From positions 1 through 32,755 of the IMG/VR virus record IMGVR_UViG_3300009151_003513: a stretch of DNA of 32,755 bases; one strand, 5' to 3'. The translations under genes were made by a program, and so were the position numbers. This document shows positions 1 to 7,929 of this stretch, one piece after another (the stretch's first letter is position 1; the number at the start of each line of letters is the position of its first letter). Source of the stretch: a virus. The notes beneath the pieces were generated by a model that was given only the letters and a program-made list of their open reading frames with translations, did no database searches and was not told where the DNA came from.

Positions 1-288
1 ACCTTGTGAACCAACGTAACCTGTATTTCCTATGTTACCTTGATCGCCTTTTGATCCTGTGTAACCTAAATCTCCTTTAGAACCTGTGTAACCTAAACTT
101 CCTGTAGAACCTGTAAAGCCTGTATCGCCTTTTGATCCTGAATAACCTATATCACCTTTAGAACCTGTATAACCAGCTGTAAGAGGTACTAACTCCCAAG
201 CAGTTCCATTCCATTTCCATGTACGATTGCCTAATGTGTATGTTGATACGTTTGGTGTTAACCCTGTTGAAGGAAAATTTATGGCCAT
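1..288 (-). CDS. Collagen-like tail fibre protein, N-terminal part (cut by window edge)
   Basis: An open frame starts at ATG 288 and runs off the left edge after 96 codons. The first ~38 residues (MAINFPSTGLTP..., then a W-x-W-N-G-T-A-W motif) form a short non-collagenous head. From about residue 39 the protein consists of G-x-y triplets of the type GYTGSKGD, like the two larger fibre genes upstream. It is probably a virion fibre or adhesin component that forms a triple-helical rod; this is inferred from the repeats. It lies 135 bases downstream of the subtilase, and two TATAAATA late-promoter octamers sit in that gap, so it may have its own late transcript. The C-terminal domain, which would say what it binds, is outside the window. 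Confidence 0.8.
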   Translation of the reverse strand, partial: MAINFPSTGLTPNVSTYTLGNRTWKWNGTAWELVPLTAGYTGSKGDIGYSGSKGDTGFTGSTGSLGYTGSKGDLGYTGSKGDQGNIGNTGYVGSQG

Positions 289-330
289 TTGTTTTCTTTT
301 AACCTTTTGTGTTTAGTTAATTAGTGTAAT

Positions 331-338
331 TATTTATA
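331..338 (-). promoter_or_regulatory. Candidate T4-type late promoter (TATAAATA)
   Basis: A perfect TATAAATA octamer on the minus strand in the 289-423 gap, 43 bases upstream of the ATG of the collagen-like gene at 288. T4-like phages read late genes from this octamer through gp55-type sigma and the sliding clamp. The match is seen directly; its use is inferred. Confidence 0.5.
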
Positions 339-362
339 TAAAAAAAATGTTCAGAAATGCTT

Positions 363-386
363 TTTTTTAAAAATATTTTTAAAAAA
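363..386. repeat. 24-base perfect A/T-only palindrome
   Basis: The segment reads T6-A5-T-A-T5-A6, a perfect inverted repeat followed by more A/T-rich sequence. It lies between two TATAAATA octamers downstream of the subtilase stop. It could be a weak hairpin or simply low-complexity leader DNA. With no G or C in the stem it is not a convincing terminator. Confidence 0.35.
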
Positions 387-402
387 TAAAATTCAGTATA
401 TG

Positions 403-410
403 TATTTATA
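403..410 (-). promoter_or_regulatory. Candidate T4-type late promoter (TATAAATA), distal copy
   Basis: A second perfect minus-strand TATAAATA octamer just after the subtilase stop and about 115 bases before the ATG at 288. With the copy at 331-338 it makes a possible tandem late promoter for the downstream collagen-like gene. Confidence 0.45.
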
Positions 411-423
411 ATTTTTATATTTC

Positions 424-2079
424 CTAACCAAATCTTCTAATTTTTGTTCTAGGATAAAGATTTCCAGTACTTGATCTGTTTTTAACAGTGTTTATTGCTA
501 CATATCCTGTTAATCCTCTTTCCTTTTTATAAAACAAATATCTATTATTTGAAGAATCACCTAATGACAAATAATCTCCTGCATTTCCACCCGTAGATGT
601 TATTCTATTTAAAGTAGAATTATTTACTAAGTAAGTAAGACATTCTGATTGTGTTAAAGAAGGAAAATTTTCTAAAAGACAAGATAACACACCAGCAACT
701 TGTGGAGTGGCCATACTTGTACCAGAAAGTGAACCTATTTTATAATTTGAATCTCTCGGGTCATTTGCTAGTGTAATTCCAAATTCAGTAGCTGCTGTTG
801 TATCATATACTGAAGAAGTTATAAATCTGCCAGGAGCGTAAACATTCACACGGCTTCCATAATTACTAAAATTTGATTTATTTTCTGCTAAAAATACTCC
901 TACACTTCCTACACAAATTGCATTACCAGCAGATCCTGGAGACATGCCTTTTGAATGATAAATCGAACCAACGTTTGTTGAATATACAGAATTACCATAA
1001 TCTACTGAATCGGTTGTTGCACAATTCCAATAAGAATTTCCAGAAGCTCCTAAAACTATTAATCCGTCATTTATAGCATCTATAACATCAGCATCTAAAG
1101 CTGCTACTCTAGCAGGAGTAAGATGTAAAACTGATTCATTAGGAACAGGAACTCCATTGTTTTCAAGAATTACTTTTTTTTGAGCATTTGTTAACCCGTT
1201 TAAATCTGTTGTTGTTCCTCTATAAGTTACTTCAATAATGCTCGCCATATTTAAATCGCTATAACCGTAACCCCAACTATTAGTTACAATCGTAGGATTT
1301 TTTCTACCTGTAACGTTGTTAATAGGTTTTGTTCTATGAAATTCTCTAATATAATCAAATACAAATAAAGTCCAATCTCCAGAAGGTCCTCCTGCACTTG
1401 TATAATTAAAGTTAATATTATAAATATTTGCATCTCTTGCCCAACCTTGAGTATTTCCTGCAACTATGCCGGCTACATGCGTGCCATGATTGGTCTCAAT
1501 ATAACTATATGAATATGGTTGTGTGGTTGTATATCCTAATGATGAACTATGTTGAAACCAATTATAAGCAACAAATCTACTCCCACCAGTACCGTCCACA
1601 TTTACAGCAAATTCAGGATGATTTCCATTTATATGAGCATCTACAACCACAACATCAACATTTTTTCCTGATGACGTTGTATTAATTGTTTGTGTTGTTT
1701 GTGTAAAAGAACCGTCTGTGCCCCAGTTACTTAATGGTTGTTGATTTGTTATACTATAAAGTCCCCAATTTTTATCATTAGTATCTATTGAGTTACTTTT
1801 TTCAAAATTTCCAGTTTGAGACCAAAGAAGAATAGGCTCGATACCCATTTCTTTAGGTAATAATTCAACAGATAAAACTCTAGGTTCATTTCGTAATAAA
1901 TTAGATTCTTCATCAGTTAAATAATAATGTGTGTTTCTACTAGTTTCTCTTATGTGTACAATTTCTACTTTTCTATTAGGAATAAATTCTGTACCAATAT
2001 TGTTATCCATATCATCATAAAAAGAATCTATATCTGATCTATTGCGTACCGTAACAATATATTCTTTTTTATCAGACAT
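424..2079 (-). CDS. Subtilisin-like serine protease (S8 family)
   Basis: A complete S8 catalytic set is visible: Asp147 in V-V-V-V-D-A-H, His198 in N-H-G-T-H-V-A-G, oxyanion Asn348 in G-A-S-G-N-S, and nucleophile Ser455 in L-S-G-T-S-M-A-T-P. Residues ~7-78 (YIVTVRN... to VLSVELLP) look like an inhibitor-I9-type propeptide, suggesting autoprocessing. No signal peptide is seen, which fits an enzyme packaged in the virion or acting in the infected cell rather than one exported by Sec. The ATG lies one base after the stop of the 1103-residue fibre gene (TAA-A-ATG), so the two are probably coupled in translation. Likely roles, by inference, are maturation of the neighbouring fibres or digestion of a host surface protein. 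Family assignment is secure; the target is unknown. Confidence 0.9.
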   Translation of the reverse strand: MSDKKEYIVTVRNRSDIDSFYDDMDNNIGTEFIPNRKVEIVHIRETSRNTHYYLTDEESNLLRNEPRVLSVELLPKEMGIEPILLWSQTGNFEKSNSIDTNDKNWGLYSITNQQPLSNWGTDGSFTQTTQTINTTSSGKNVDVVVVDAHINGNHPEFAVNVDGTGGSRFVAYNWFQHSSSLGYTTTQPYSYSYIETNHGTHVAGIVAGNTQGWARDANIYNINFNYTSAGGPSGDWTLFVFDYIREFHRTKPINNVTGRKNPTIVTNSWGYGYSDLNMASIIEVTYRGTTTDLNGLTNAQKKVILENNGVPVPNESVLHLTPARVAALDADVIDAINDGLIVLGASGNSYWNCATTDSVDYGNSVYSTNVGSIYHSKGMSPGSAGNAICVGSVGVFLAENKSNFSNYGSRVNVYAPGRFITSSVYDTTAATEFGITLANDPRDSNYKIGSLSGTSMATPQVAGVLSCLLENFPSLTQSECLTYLVNNSTLNRITSTGGNAGDYLSLGDSSNNRYLFYKKERGLTGYVAINTVKNRSSTGNLYPRTKIRRFG

Positions 2080-2080
2080 T

Positions 2081-5000
2081 TTAAATTTCTAATTGTAAAA
2101 TTGTTAAAGTTACTGTAATAGTTGTTGTAGAACCACTTTTATTTTTTACAGAAATAGGAATATCAGTAACTATAGTATTTTCATTATTAAATCCAAAAAC
2201 ACCAGGAGATATTAAAATAGTTTCATTAGTTGTTGTTATTACTTCAGCAATAACTCCTGAACCAGGAGATGGGTCTGTCGTTTCTGTTCTACTACTATCA
2301 CTACTACGTGATGTCGTGTCATTATAAATTCTTACCCATGCGGCCGCTGATGTTTGTATTTTTAATAAAGCATAACCTTTAAATCCTGTAATAGTTAAAT
2401 TTTCAGAACTTCCATCAGCTAGTGAAGAAGATGTAACTGAAGATGTTGATCTTGAAGAAGCTCCAGTACCTGAACTTCCAGTATAACCTGTACCACCTTG
2501 TGAACCTGTATATCCACCTGCATCTCCTTTAGAACCTGTATAACCTGTAGTTCCTTGAGAACCTGTATAACCACCAGCATCTCCTTTAGAACCAGTATAA
2601 CCTGTAGAACCTGTGTAACCATTTCCAGCTGATCCTGTATATCCTTTTGAACCTGTATATCCACTTCCTGCTACTGCAGCTCCATTAACTGTAAAAATAC
2701 CTGTTGGACTAACTTTAAGTATGTTAGTTCCTGCTTTTATAACAATTTGATTTGAACATCCTGCGCCACCTCCAACTGCTCCACAACCTATAAAAATATT
2801 ATCAGTACCTGAAGTATTAGCACAACCACAAGAAGCGTAAAGATTGTAAGATCCAGCGTAAAAACCAATAGCAATATTATTACCACCTGTTGTATTAGTT
2901 CCACCAGCGCATTGACCTAAAAATATATTATTACCACCTACGGTATTACATTTACCAGCGCCATTGCCTACATAAAAGTTTTCAGCACCTGTTGTGTTTT
3001 TTAAACCAGCAAAAGAGCCAAAAAAGTAATTATGAGATCCTGTAGTATATTGGCCTGCCCCCCTACCCATAAAAATATTACCTTCACCAGTTATAAGATT
3101 ATTTCCAGAATTTCTACCTAAAAGAATGTTATAACCACCAGTTGTTAATTTTGAACCAGCATTATGTCCAACAATAATATTACCAGTTGAAGAATTTGCA
3201 TATTTACCTGCACTAGCACCTATATAAAAATTGTATCTTCCTGTTGTATTACCGCAACCAGCTAAAGGTCCTATAAAATAGTTATTATCGCCTGTTGTAT
3301 TACAAGCACCAGCCCATGGACCAAGAAATATATTGTTATATCCACCTGTATTATTACGACCAGCACAACAACCTATAAAAATATTACTATAACCTGTTGT
3401 TGTATATAATCCTGCTTGACCACCTATAAAAGTGTTACTATATCCTGTTGTATTACAAAAACCTGTTCTATAACCTATAAAAGTATTGTCAGAACCGGAT
3501 GTTTTATAACCTGATTGTTGTCCTATAAAAGTATTATTACAACCAGTACTAGAATATGTTCCTGCCTCATTTCCTACATTAAAATTATTTGAACCTGTTG
3601 TTGTACATCTACCACTACTGTCTCCTAAAAATATATTGTTAGTACCTGTAGTATTATATTTACCAGAATATCTTCCTAAAAATATATTATTATTAGCTGT
3701 GGTGTTAGCTCTTCCACTAGATACTCCTACAAAAATATTATGAGCTCCTGTAGTGTTACAAATTCCAGTATTAGCACCTATAAAAGTATTTAAAGATCCA
3801 TCTGTATTTTTAAATCCAGCACATCTACCTATAAAAGTATTATATTTTCCTGTTGTAGTACAACGGCCAGCACCAATACCTATAAAAGTATTATAACAAC
3901 CTGTCGTGTTAGCAGCACCAGCACATTGACCAGCAAAGAAATTATGTAAACCTGTTCCACCTGTGCCTGTCCCTATACCAGCACCAGTTGAAACTATATT
4001 TGATGTATTACAAGTAGCAAATGGGCCTGATGTTCCTGCTGAACCTGTATAACCTATAGAACCTTGTGAACCAACGTACCCAATATTTCCTAATGAGCCT
4101 GTATAACCTAATGAACCGGTATAACCAGCACCTGCTGATCCTGTGTACCCAATATTTCCTAATGAGCCTGTGTACCCAACTCCAGCTGATCCTGTATAAC
4201 CTATAGATCCTTGTGAACCAACGTAACCAATATTTCCTAATGAGCCTGTGTAACCTGTTGAACCGGTATAACCAGCACCTGCTGATCCTGTGTACCCAAT
4301 ATTTCCTAATGAGCCTGTATAACCTGTTGAACCGGTATAACCAGCACCTGCTGATCCTGTGTACCCAATATTTCCTAATGAGCCTGTATAACCTAATGAA
4401 CCTGTATAGCCAGCACCTGATGAACCTGTATAACCAATATTTCCTAATGATCCTGTGTAACCTAATGAACCTGTATAACCTATTACACCTCGTGAACCAA
4501 CATAACCAATATCACCTTTTGATCCTGCATATCCTGGTAATCCTACGTTTGAAAGTTCTACCCATTGGTCCGAATCACCATCATAAATCCAAGAGTATTC
4601 AATACCTGTTGTAGAATCAATCCAAATGTCTCCATAGTTAGGACTTCCTGGAGGAGTTGATGCTGTTGTAATTTGTAATTGTCCTTTTGAACCTGTGTAA
4701 CCAACTGAACCTGTGTATCCAGCACCTGCTGATCCTGTGTAACCTAAACTTCCTGAATAACCAATATCTCCTTTTGAACCTGAATATCCATCAACTCCGG
4801 CCGATCCTGTAAATCCTGTTGAACCTGTGTAACCAACTCCAGTTGATCCTGTATAACCAACACCTGTTGAACCGGTAAATCCTGTTGAACCAGTGTAACC
4901 CGTGCCTGTGGAACCTGTATATCCTACTCCAGCTGATCCTGTATAACCAACTCCTGCTGATCCTGTAAATCCTGTTGAACCAGTGTAACCAGCTCCTGCT

Positions 5001-5392
5001 GATCCTGTGTAACCTAAACTGCCTGTATAACCTAAATCTCCTTTTGAACCTGTATAACCTCCACCTCCTGCTGTATAAGCTGTCCAGTTTGCTTCAGCAT
5101 TTGGCATAGCACCTGTTATAGCACTACGTGATTCACCCCCTTGTAATTTGTAGGTGTAGTAAGAATCTCCTGTTCTAGTTGTAGCTCCTGCTGTATATCC
5201 TGTTTTAAGATATACTAACATACCTTCTTGTATTCTAGCACCAGGAATATCTGTTAATCTATCTCCAGAATCTCCACTTATACTTTGTAAAGCACCACGA
5301 ATTTCCGTATCTAATACAATAGGTGCATTAGTGTTAGTACTCCAGGTACCTGGCCAAATATTTCGAGTTAAACCACTATAATTAGATGACAT
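2081..5392 (-). CDS. Large tail fibre: collagen-like segments flanking a Cys-rich beta-solenoid-like repeat
   Basis: This 1103-residue mosaic virion protein has these parts in order: head domain (1-~110); collagen-like GYTGS triplets (~110-237); a small insert with YGDIWID and WIYDGDSDQW motifs (~238-285); a second collagen-like rod with a 23-residue period (~286-453); about 24 copies of a 17-18-residue repeat of the form N-T-T-G-x-x-N-T-F-I-G-x-x-A-G (~455-880); a short third collagen-like piece (~908-985); and a C-terminal beta-rich domain. The N-T-F-I-G repeats resemble the trimeric beta-solenoid repeats of phage fibres and trimeric adhesins. About 19 cysteines cluster in that region, which is odd because the other fibres here have almost none. 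The start follows a TAGGAT Shine-Dalgarno-like sequence inside the end of the upstream fibre gene. Its role is probably receptor binding. Confidence 0.85.
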   Translation of the reverse strand: MSSNYSGLTRNIWPGTWSTNTNAPIVLDTEIRGALQSISGDSGDRLTDIPGARIQEGMLVYLKTGYTAGATTRTGDSYYTYKLQGGESRSAITGAMPNAEANWTAYTAGGGGYTGSKGDLGYTGSLGYTGSAGAGYTGSTGFTGSAGVGYTGSAGVGYTGSTGTGYTGSTGFTGSTGVGYTGSTGVGYTGSTGFTGSAGVDGYSGSKGDIGYSGSLGYTGSAGAGYTGSVGYTGSKGQLQITTASTPPGSPNYGDIWIDSTTGIEYSWIYDGDSDQWVELSNVGLPGYAGSKGDIGYVGSRGVIGYTGSLGYTGSLGNIGYTGSSGAGYTGSLGYTGSLGNIGYTGSAGAGYTGSTGYTGSLGNIGYTGSAGAGYTGSTGYTGSLGNIGYVGSQGSIGYTGSAGVGYTGSLGNIGYTGSAGAGYTGSLGYTGSLGNIGYVGSQGSIGYTGSAGTSGPFATCNTSNIVSTGAGIGTGTGGTGLHNFFAGQCAGAANTTGCYNTFIGIGAGRCTTTGKYNTFIGRCAGFKNTDGSLNTFIGANTGICNTTGAHNIFVGVSSGRANTTANNNIFLGRYSGKYNTTGTNNIFLGDSSGRCTTTGSNNFNVGNEAGTYSSTGCNNTFIGQQSGYKTSGSDNTFIGYRTGFCNTTGYSNTFIGGQAGLYTTTGYSNIFIGCCAGRNNTGGYNNIFLGPWAGACNTTGDNNYFIGPLAGCGNTTGRYNFYIGASAGKYANSSTGNIIVGHNAGSKLTTGGYNILLGRNSGNNLITGEGNIFMGRGAGQYTTGSHNYFFGSFAGLKNTTGAENFYVGNGAGKCNTVGGNNIFLGQCAGGTNTTGGNNIAIGFYAGSYNLYASCGCANTSGTDNIFIGCGAVGGGAGCSNQIVIKAGTNILKVSPTGIFTVNGAAVAGSGYTGSKGYTGSAGNGYTGSTGYTGSKGDAGGYTGSQGTTGYTGSKGDAGGYTGSQGGTGYTGSSGTGASSRSTSSVTSSSLADGSSENLTITGFKGYALLKIQTSAAAWVRIYNDTTSRSSDSSRTETTDPSPGSGVIAEVITTTNETILISPGVFGFNNENTIVTDIPISVKNKSGSTTTITVTLTILQLEI
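2452..2665 (-). repeat. Short collagen-like coding repeat block (GYTGSKGDAG type)
   Basis: Near-identical units encoding G-Y-T-G-S-K-G-D-A-G and G-Y-T-G-S-Q-G, placed between the beta-solenoid and the C-terminal domain of the 1103-residue fibre. They are coding repeats, not a separate element. Confidence 0.75.
4030..5063 (-). repeat. Tandem collagen-like coding repeats, 69-base period in part
   Basis: GYTGS-type triplet repeats of the 1103-residue fibre, interrupted by a unique insert at about 4540-4680. Around 4190-4400 the DNA is an almost exact tandem repeat of 69 bases (23 codons; for example AACCGGTATAACC recurs at 4261 and 4330). Such near-identity at DNA level suggests recent expansion by slippage or recombination. 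Confidence 0.8.
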
Positions 5393-5393
5393 A

Positions 5394-7838
5394 TTATCCT
5401 ATTTGTACGTAAGTTATTCCTGGTTGTAAAGTTATACCATAAATATTATAATTAACAGAACTATATCCTGCTGGAGGAGAATCTGGTTCTAATGAAACTG
5501 TTCCACCATCCGTATAAGACACATCACTTAATAATCCTGCGCTAGCTCCCGTTTTAAAAGTTGTTGGTTGAGAAGCTGAAGATTTAACAGCAAACCAAAA
5601 CGCTCTAGGATTAGTATCAGTATTATTTATTGCTTGTACAGATAAAGTTTTAGTTTGATCTGCTAATTGTGTTACTACAGATTCAAAACCTGTTCCTGTT
5701 GCGTCATCAATTATATCTACTCTTGTTGGTAATGTTCCTGTACTTGTTGTCCATAACCAAAAAGATGGATATGTAAATGTAGCAGCAATACTTGATGTTG
5801 TAGAACTTAATGTTGCTGTATAAGAAGTGCCTGTTACACCAATAGGTCTTGTAAATGTTGTTGTGTTGCTAACTGTTCTTGTAGTACCTGTATTATCTTT
5901 ATGTATAGGTGTTGTAAATGTAAATGTTCCATTTCCTGTAGAACTACTCACAGTACCGCCTGATGCTGTAATACTATGAACATAATTAGCAGCTGTAGTA
6001 ATACCTGTTACAGAAGTTGTGTAAGTTGTAGATGTATAAGTTTTTAAAAATGTTGAACCACTTTTATCTGATTTAGATAAACTCATTGTAGGTGTTGCCC
6101 AAGTAATAGTAAAACTAGCATTACTTGTTGTGTACTCTGATTCTGAACCTGGATTGTGATTAAATCTAACTGTAGCAGCTGCTGAACCTCCAGTGATTGT
6201 AGATGAAACAGGTCTAATATATGATGAACCATTTGTAGTAAAAGTTTGTGTCCAATCTATAGTAGCTGCTGGTGTATTACTTTTAGCTCCTGCTGTATAT
6301 GAACCTAATGTTCCTGTTACACTGCCTGATGTTCCTGTTATTGAATAAACTGAACTAATATAATCACTTGTTACATCATCAGGATTTGTTACTGTAACCG
6401 TAAATCCAGTTGCTGCTACGTCCCAATTTGGAGAAGCACTTGGTGTTCCTGCTGATGCTAGTGTAGGTGTAAATGTTGCTAAAGTCAATCTTAAAGCATT
6501 AGCGACAAATTCTGCTGTTCTTACAGTAGATGTTGTTCCACTTTCTGTGTAACCCGTAAGTGTTCTATAAATTCCCGATGTTGTAAAAACTAAAGGACTA
6601 TCTGCTCCTGATCCTGTAAATCCTACAATACCTTGTGAACCTGTAAATCCTGTTGAACCTGTATAACCAACTCCTGCTGATCCTGTGTAACCTAAACTAC
6701 CTGTATATCCTAAATCTCCTTTTGAACCTGTATAACCATCTCTGCCAATTGTTCCATCAGTACCTTTTGATCCTGTATAACCTAAACTTCCTTGAGAACC
6801 AGTATAACCAGCACCGGCTGATCCTGTATATCCAACTCCTGTCGAACCGGTAAATCCTGTTGAACCGGCAGATCCTGTGTAACCTGTTGAACCTGTATAA
6901 CCAGCACCTGCTGATCCTGTGTAACCTAAATCTCCTTTTGAACCTGTAAATCCTGTTGAGCCGGCAGAACCCGTATAACCAGCACCTGCTGATCCTGTGT
7001 AACCTAAATCTCCTTTTGAACCGGTAAATCCTGTTGAGCCGGCAGAACCCGTATAACCAGCACCTGCTGATCCGGTAAATCCTGTTGAACCTGTATAACC
7101 ATCTCTACCAATTGTTCCATCAGTACCTTTTGATCCTGTGTAACCTAAATCTCCTTTTGAACCGGTAAATCCTGTTGAGCCGGCAGAACCCGTATAACCA
7201 GCACCTGCTGATCCGGTAAATCCTGTTGAGCCGGCAGAACCCGTATAACCAGCACCTGCTGATCCGGTAAATCCTGTTGAACCTGTATAACCATCTCTAC
7301 CAATTGTTCCATCAGTGCCTTTTGATCCTGTATAACCTAAACTACCTGAATATCCTAAATCTCCTTTTGATCCTGTGTAACCAGCACCTGCTGATCCGGT
7401 AAATCCTGTTGAACCTGTATAACCATCTCTACCAATTGTTCCATCAGTACCTTTTGATCCTGTGTACCCTAAACTTCCTTGAGAACCTGTGTAACCAGAA
7501 CCTGCTGATCCTGTATATCCTACTCCAGAAGATCCTGTGTAACCAACTCCTGCCGATCCAGTAAATCCTGTTGAACCTGTATAACCAGCACCGGCAGATC
7601 CTGTATATCCTATAGTGCCCGAACTTCCAGTATAACCTATATCACCTCGTGAACCTGTATATCCACCGGCATCTCCTTTAGAACCTGTATAGCCAATACC
7701 TTGAGAACCTGTATAACCTGTATTTCCTTGTGAACCAGTATAACCACCAGGATCTCCTTTAGAACCTGTGTAGCCTGGCCCACCTCTGGATGGTAGTGTA
7801 ACTCTTACTTGTTGTGTAGGACCTTTAATTACTGGCAT
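5394..7838 (-). CDS. Collagen-like tail fibre protein with beta-rich C-terminal domain
   Basis: This 814-residue protein has a ~20-residue head (MPVIKGPTQQVRVTLPSRGG), a rod of G-x-y triplets to about residue 411 (GYTGSKGD, GFTGSAGAGYTGS, GTDGTIGRDGYTGS) and a Thr/Ser-rich, beta-sandwich-like region to the end. I see no cysteine. Proline is nearly absent from the rod; Thr and Lys occupy the third position of the triplets, where hydroxylation or O-glycosylation of collagen-like chains is known in other systems. It is the first gene of the minus-strand fibre cassette. A TATAAATA octamer lies 52 bases upstream. The gene ends TAA-T-ATG into the next fibre, so 814-aa fibre, 1103-aa fibre and protease look like one operon. 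A structural fibre role is well supported; the receptor is unknown. Confidence 0.85.
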   Translation of the reverse strand: MPVIKGPTQQVRVTLPSRGGPGYTGSKGDPGGYTGSQGNTGYTGSQGIGYTGSKGDAGGYTGSRGDIGYTGSSGTIGYTGSAGAGYTGSTGFTGSAGVGYTGSSGVGYTGSAGSGYTGSQGSLGYTGSKGTDGTIGRDGYTGSTGFTGSAGAGYTGSKGDLGYSGSLGYTGSKGTDGTIGRDGYTGSTGFTGSAGAGYTGSAGSTGFTGSAGAGYTGSAGSTGFTGSKGDLGYTGSKGTDGTIGRDGYTGSTGFTGSAGAGYTGSAGSTGFTGSKGDLGYTGSAGAGYTGSAGSTGFTGSKGDLGYTGSAGAGYTGSTGYTGSAGSTGFTGSTGVGYTGSAGAGYTGSQGSLGYTGSKGTDGTIGRDGYTGSKGDLGYTGSLGYTGSAGVGYTGSTGFTGSQGIVGFTGSGADSPLVFTTSGIYRTLTGYTESGTTSTVRTAEFVANALRLTLATFTPTLASAGTPSASPNWDVAATGFTVTVTNPDDVTSDYISSVYSITGTSGSVTGTLGSYTAGAKSNTPAATIDWTQTFTTNGSSYIRPVSSTITGGSAAATVRFNHNPGSESEYTTSNASFTITWATPTMSLSKSDKSGSTFLKTYTSTTYTTSVTGITTAANYVHSITASGGTVSSSTGNGTFTFTTPIHKDNTGTTRTVSNTTTFTRPIGVTGTSYTATLSSTTSSIAATFTYPSFWLWTTSTGTLPTRVDIIDDATGTGFESVVTQLADQTKTLSVQAINNTDTNPRAFWFAVKSSASQPTTFKTGASAGLLSDVSYTDGGTVSLEPDSPPAGYSSVNYNIYGITLQPGITYVQIG
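6610..7775 (-). repeat. Collagen-like coding repeat array of the 814-residue fibre
   Basis: About 1.2 kb of G-Y-T-G-S/G-F-T-G-S coding repeats, including long near-identical blocks (for example the stretches at about 7020-7085, 7160-7215 and 7215-7275, and repeated GTDGTIGRDGYTGS units). The block structure points to internal duplication and makes the segment a likely site of length variation and misassembly. Confidence 0.8.
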
Positions 7839-7889
7839 TTATTTTTTTAATTCTTTAGATTGACAAACCAACCATATTATGTTATAGTA

Positions 7890-7897
7890 TATTTATA
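7890..7897 (-). promoter_or_regulatory. Late promoter octamer, minus-strand half of a bidirectional site
   Basis: TATAAATA on the minus strand, 52 bases upstream of the 814-residue fibre ATG (7838). It shares bases with the plus-strand octamer at 7894-7901; together they form the palindrome TATTTATAAATA (7890-7901) in the only divergent gap of the window. Confidence 0.6.
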
Positions 7898-7901
7898 AAT
7901 A
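7894..7901 (+). promoter_or_regulatory. Late promoter octamer, plus-strand half of a bidirectional site
   Basis: TATAAATA on the plus strand, 28 bases before the ATG of the glycosyltransferase at 7930. That spacing leaves room for a short leader, as at T4-type late promoters. It overlaps the minus-strand octamer by four bases. Confidence 0.6.
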
Positions 7902-7929
7902 ATCTTAACTTTATATGAATGTATTTTAA

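Noticed and set aside
363-386. Intrinsic terminator after the subtilase gene
   Set aside because: The palindrome is made only of A and T, too weak for a terminator stem, and is listed only as a repeat.
4213-4614. Plus-strand open frames across the fibre repeats (also near 6653-6853)
   Set aside because: They are antisense shadows of the repeat coding sequence, with Asn/Leu/Gln-biased low-complexity translations.
2452-7775. Possible CRISPR array, because of many similar repeats
   Set aside because: The repeats are in frame, encode G-x-y triplets, lack unique spacers of constant length and have no cas genes nearby.
7839-7929. Small RNA or tRNA in the divergent gap
   Set aside because: The 91 bases hold only the late-promoter palindrome and A/T-rich leader; no cloverleaf or stable stem is visible.
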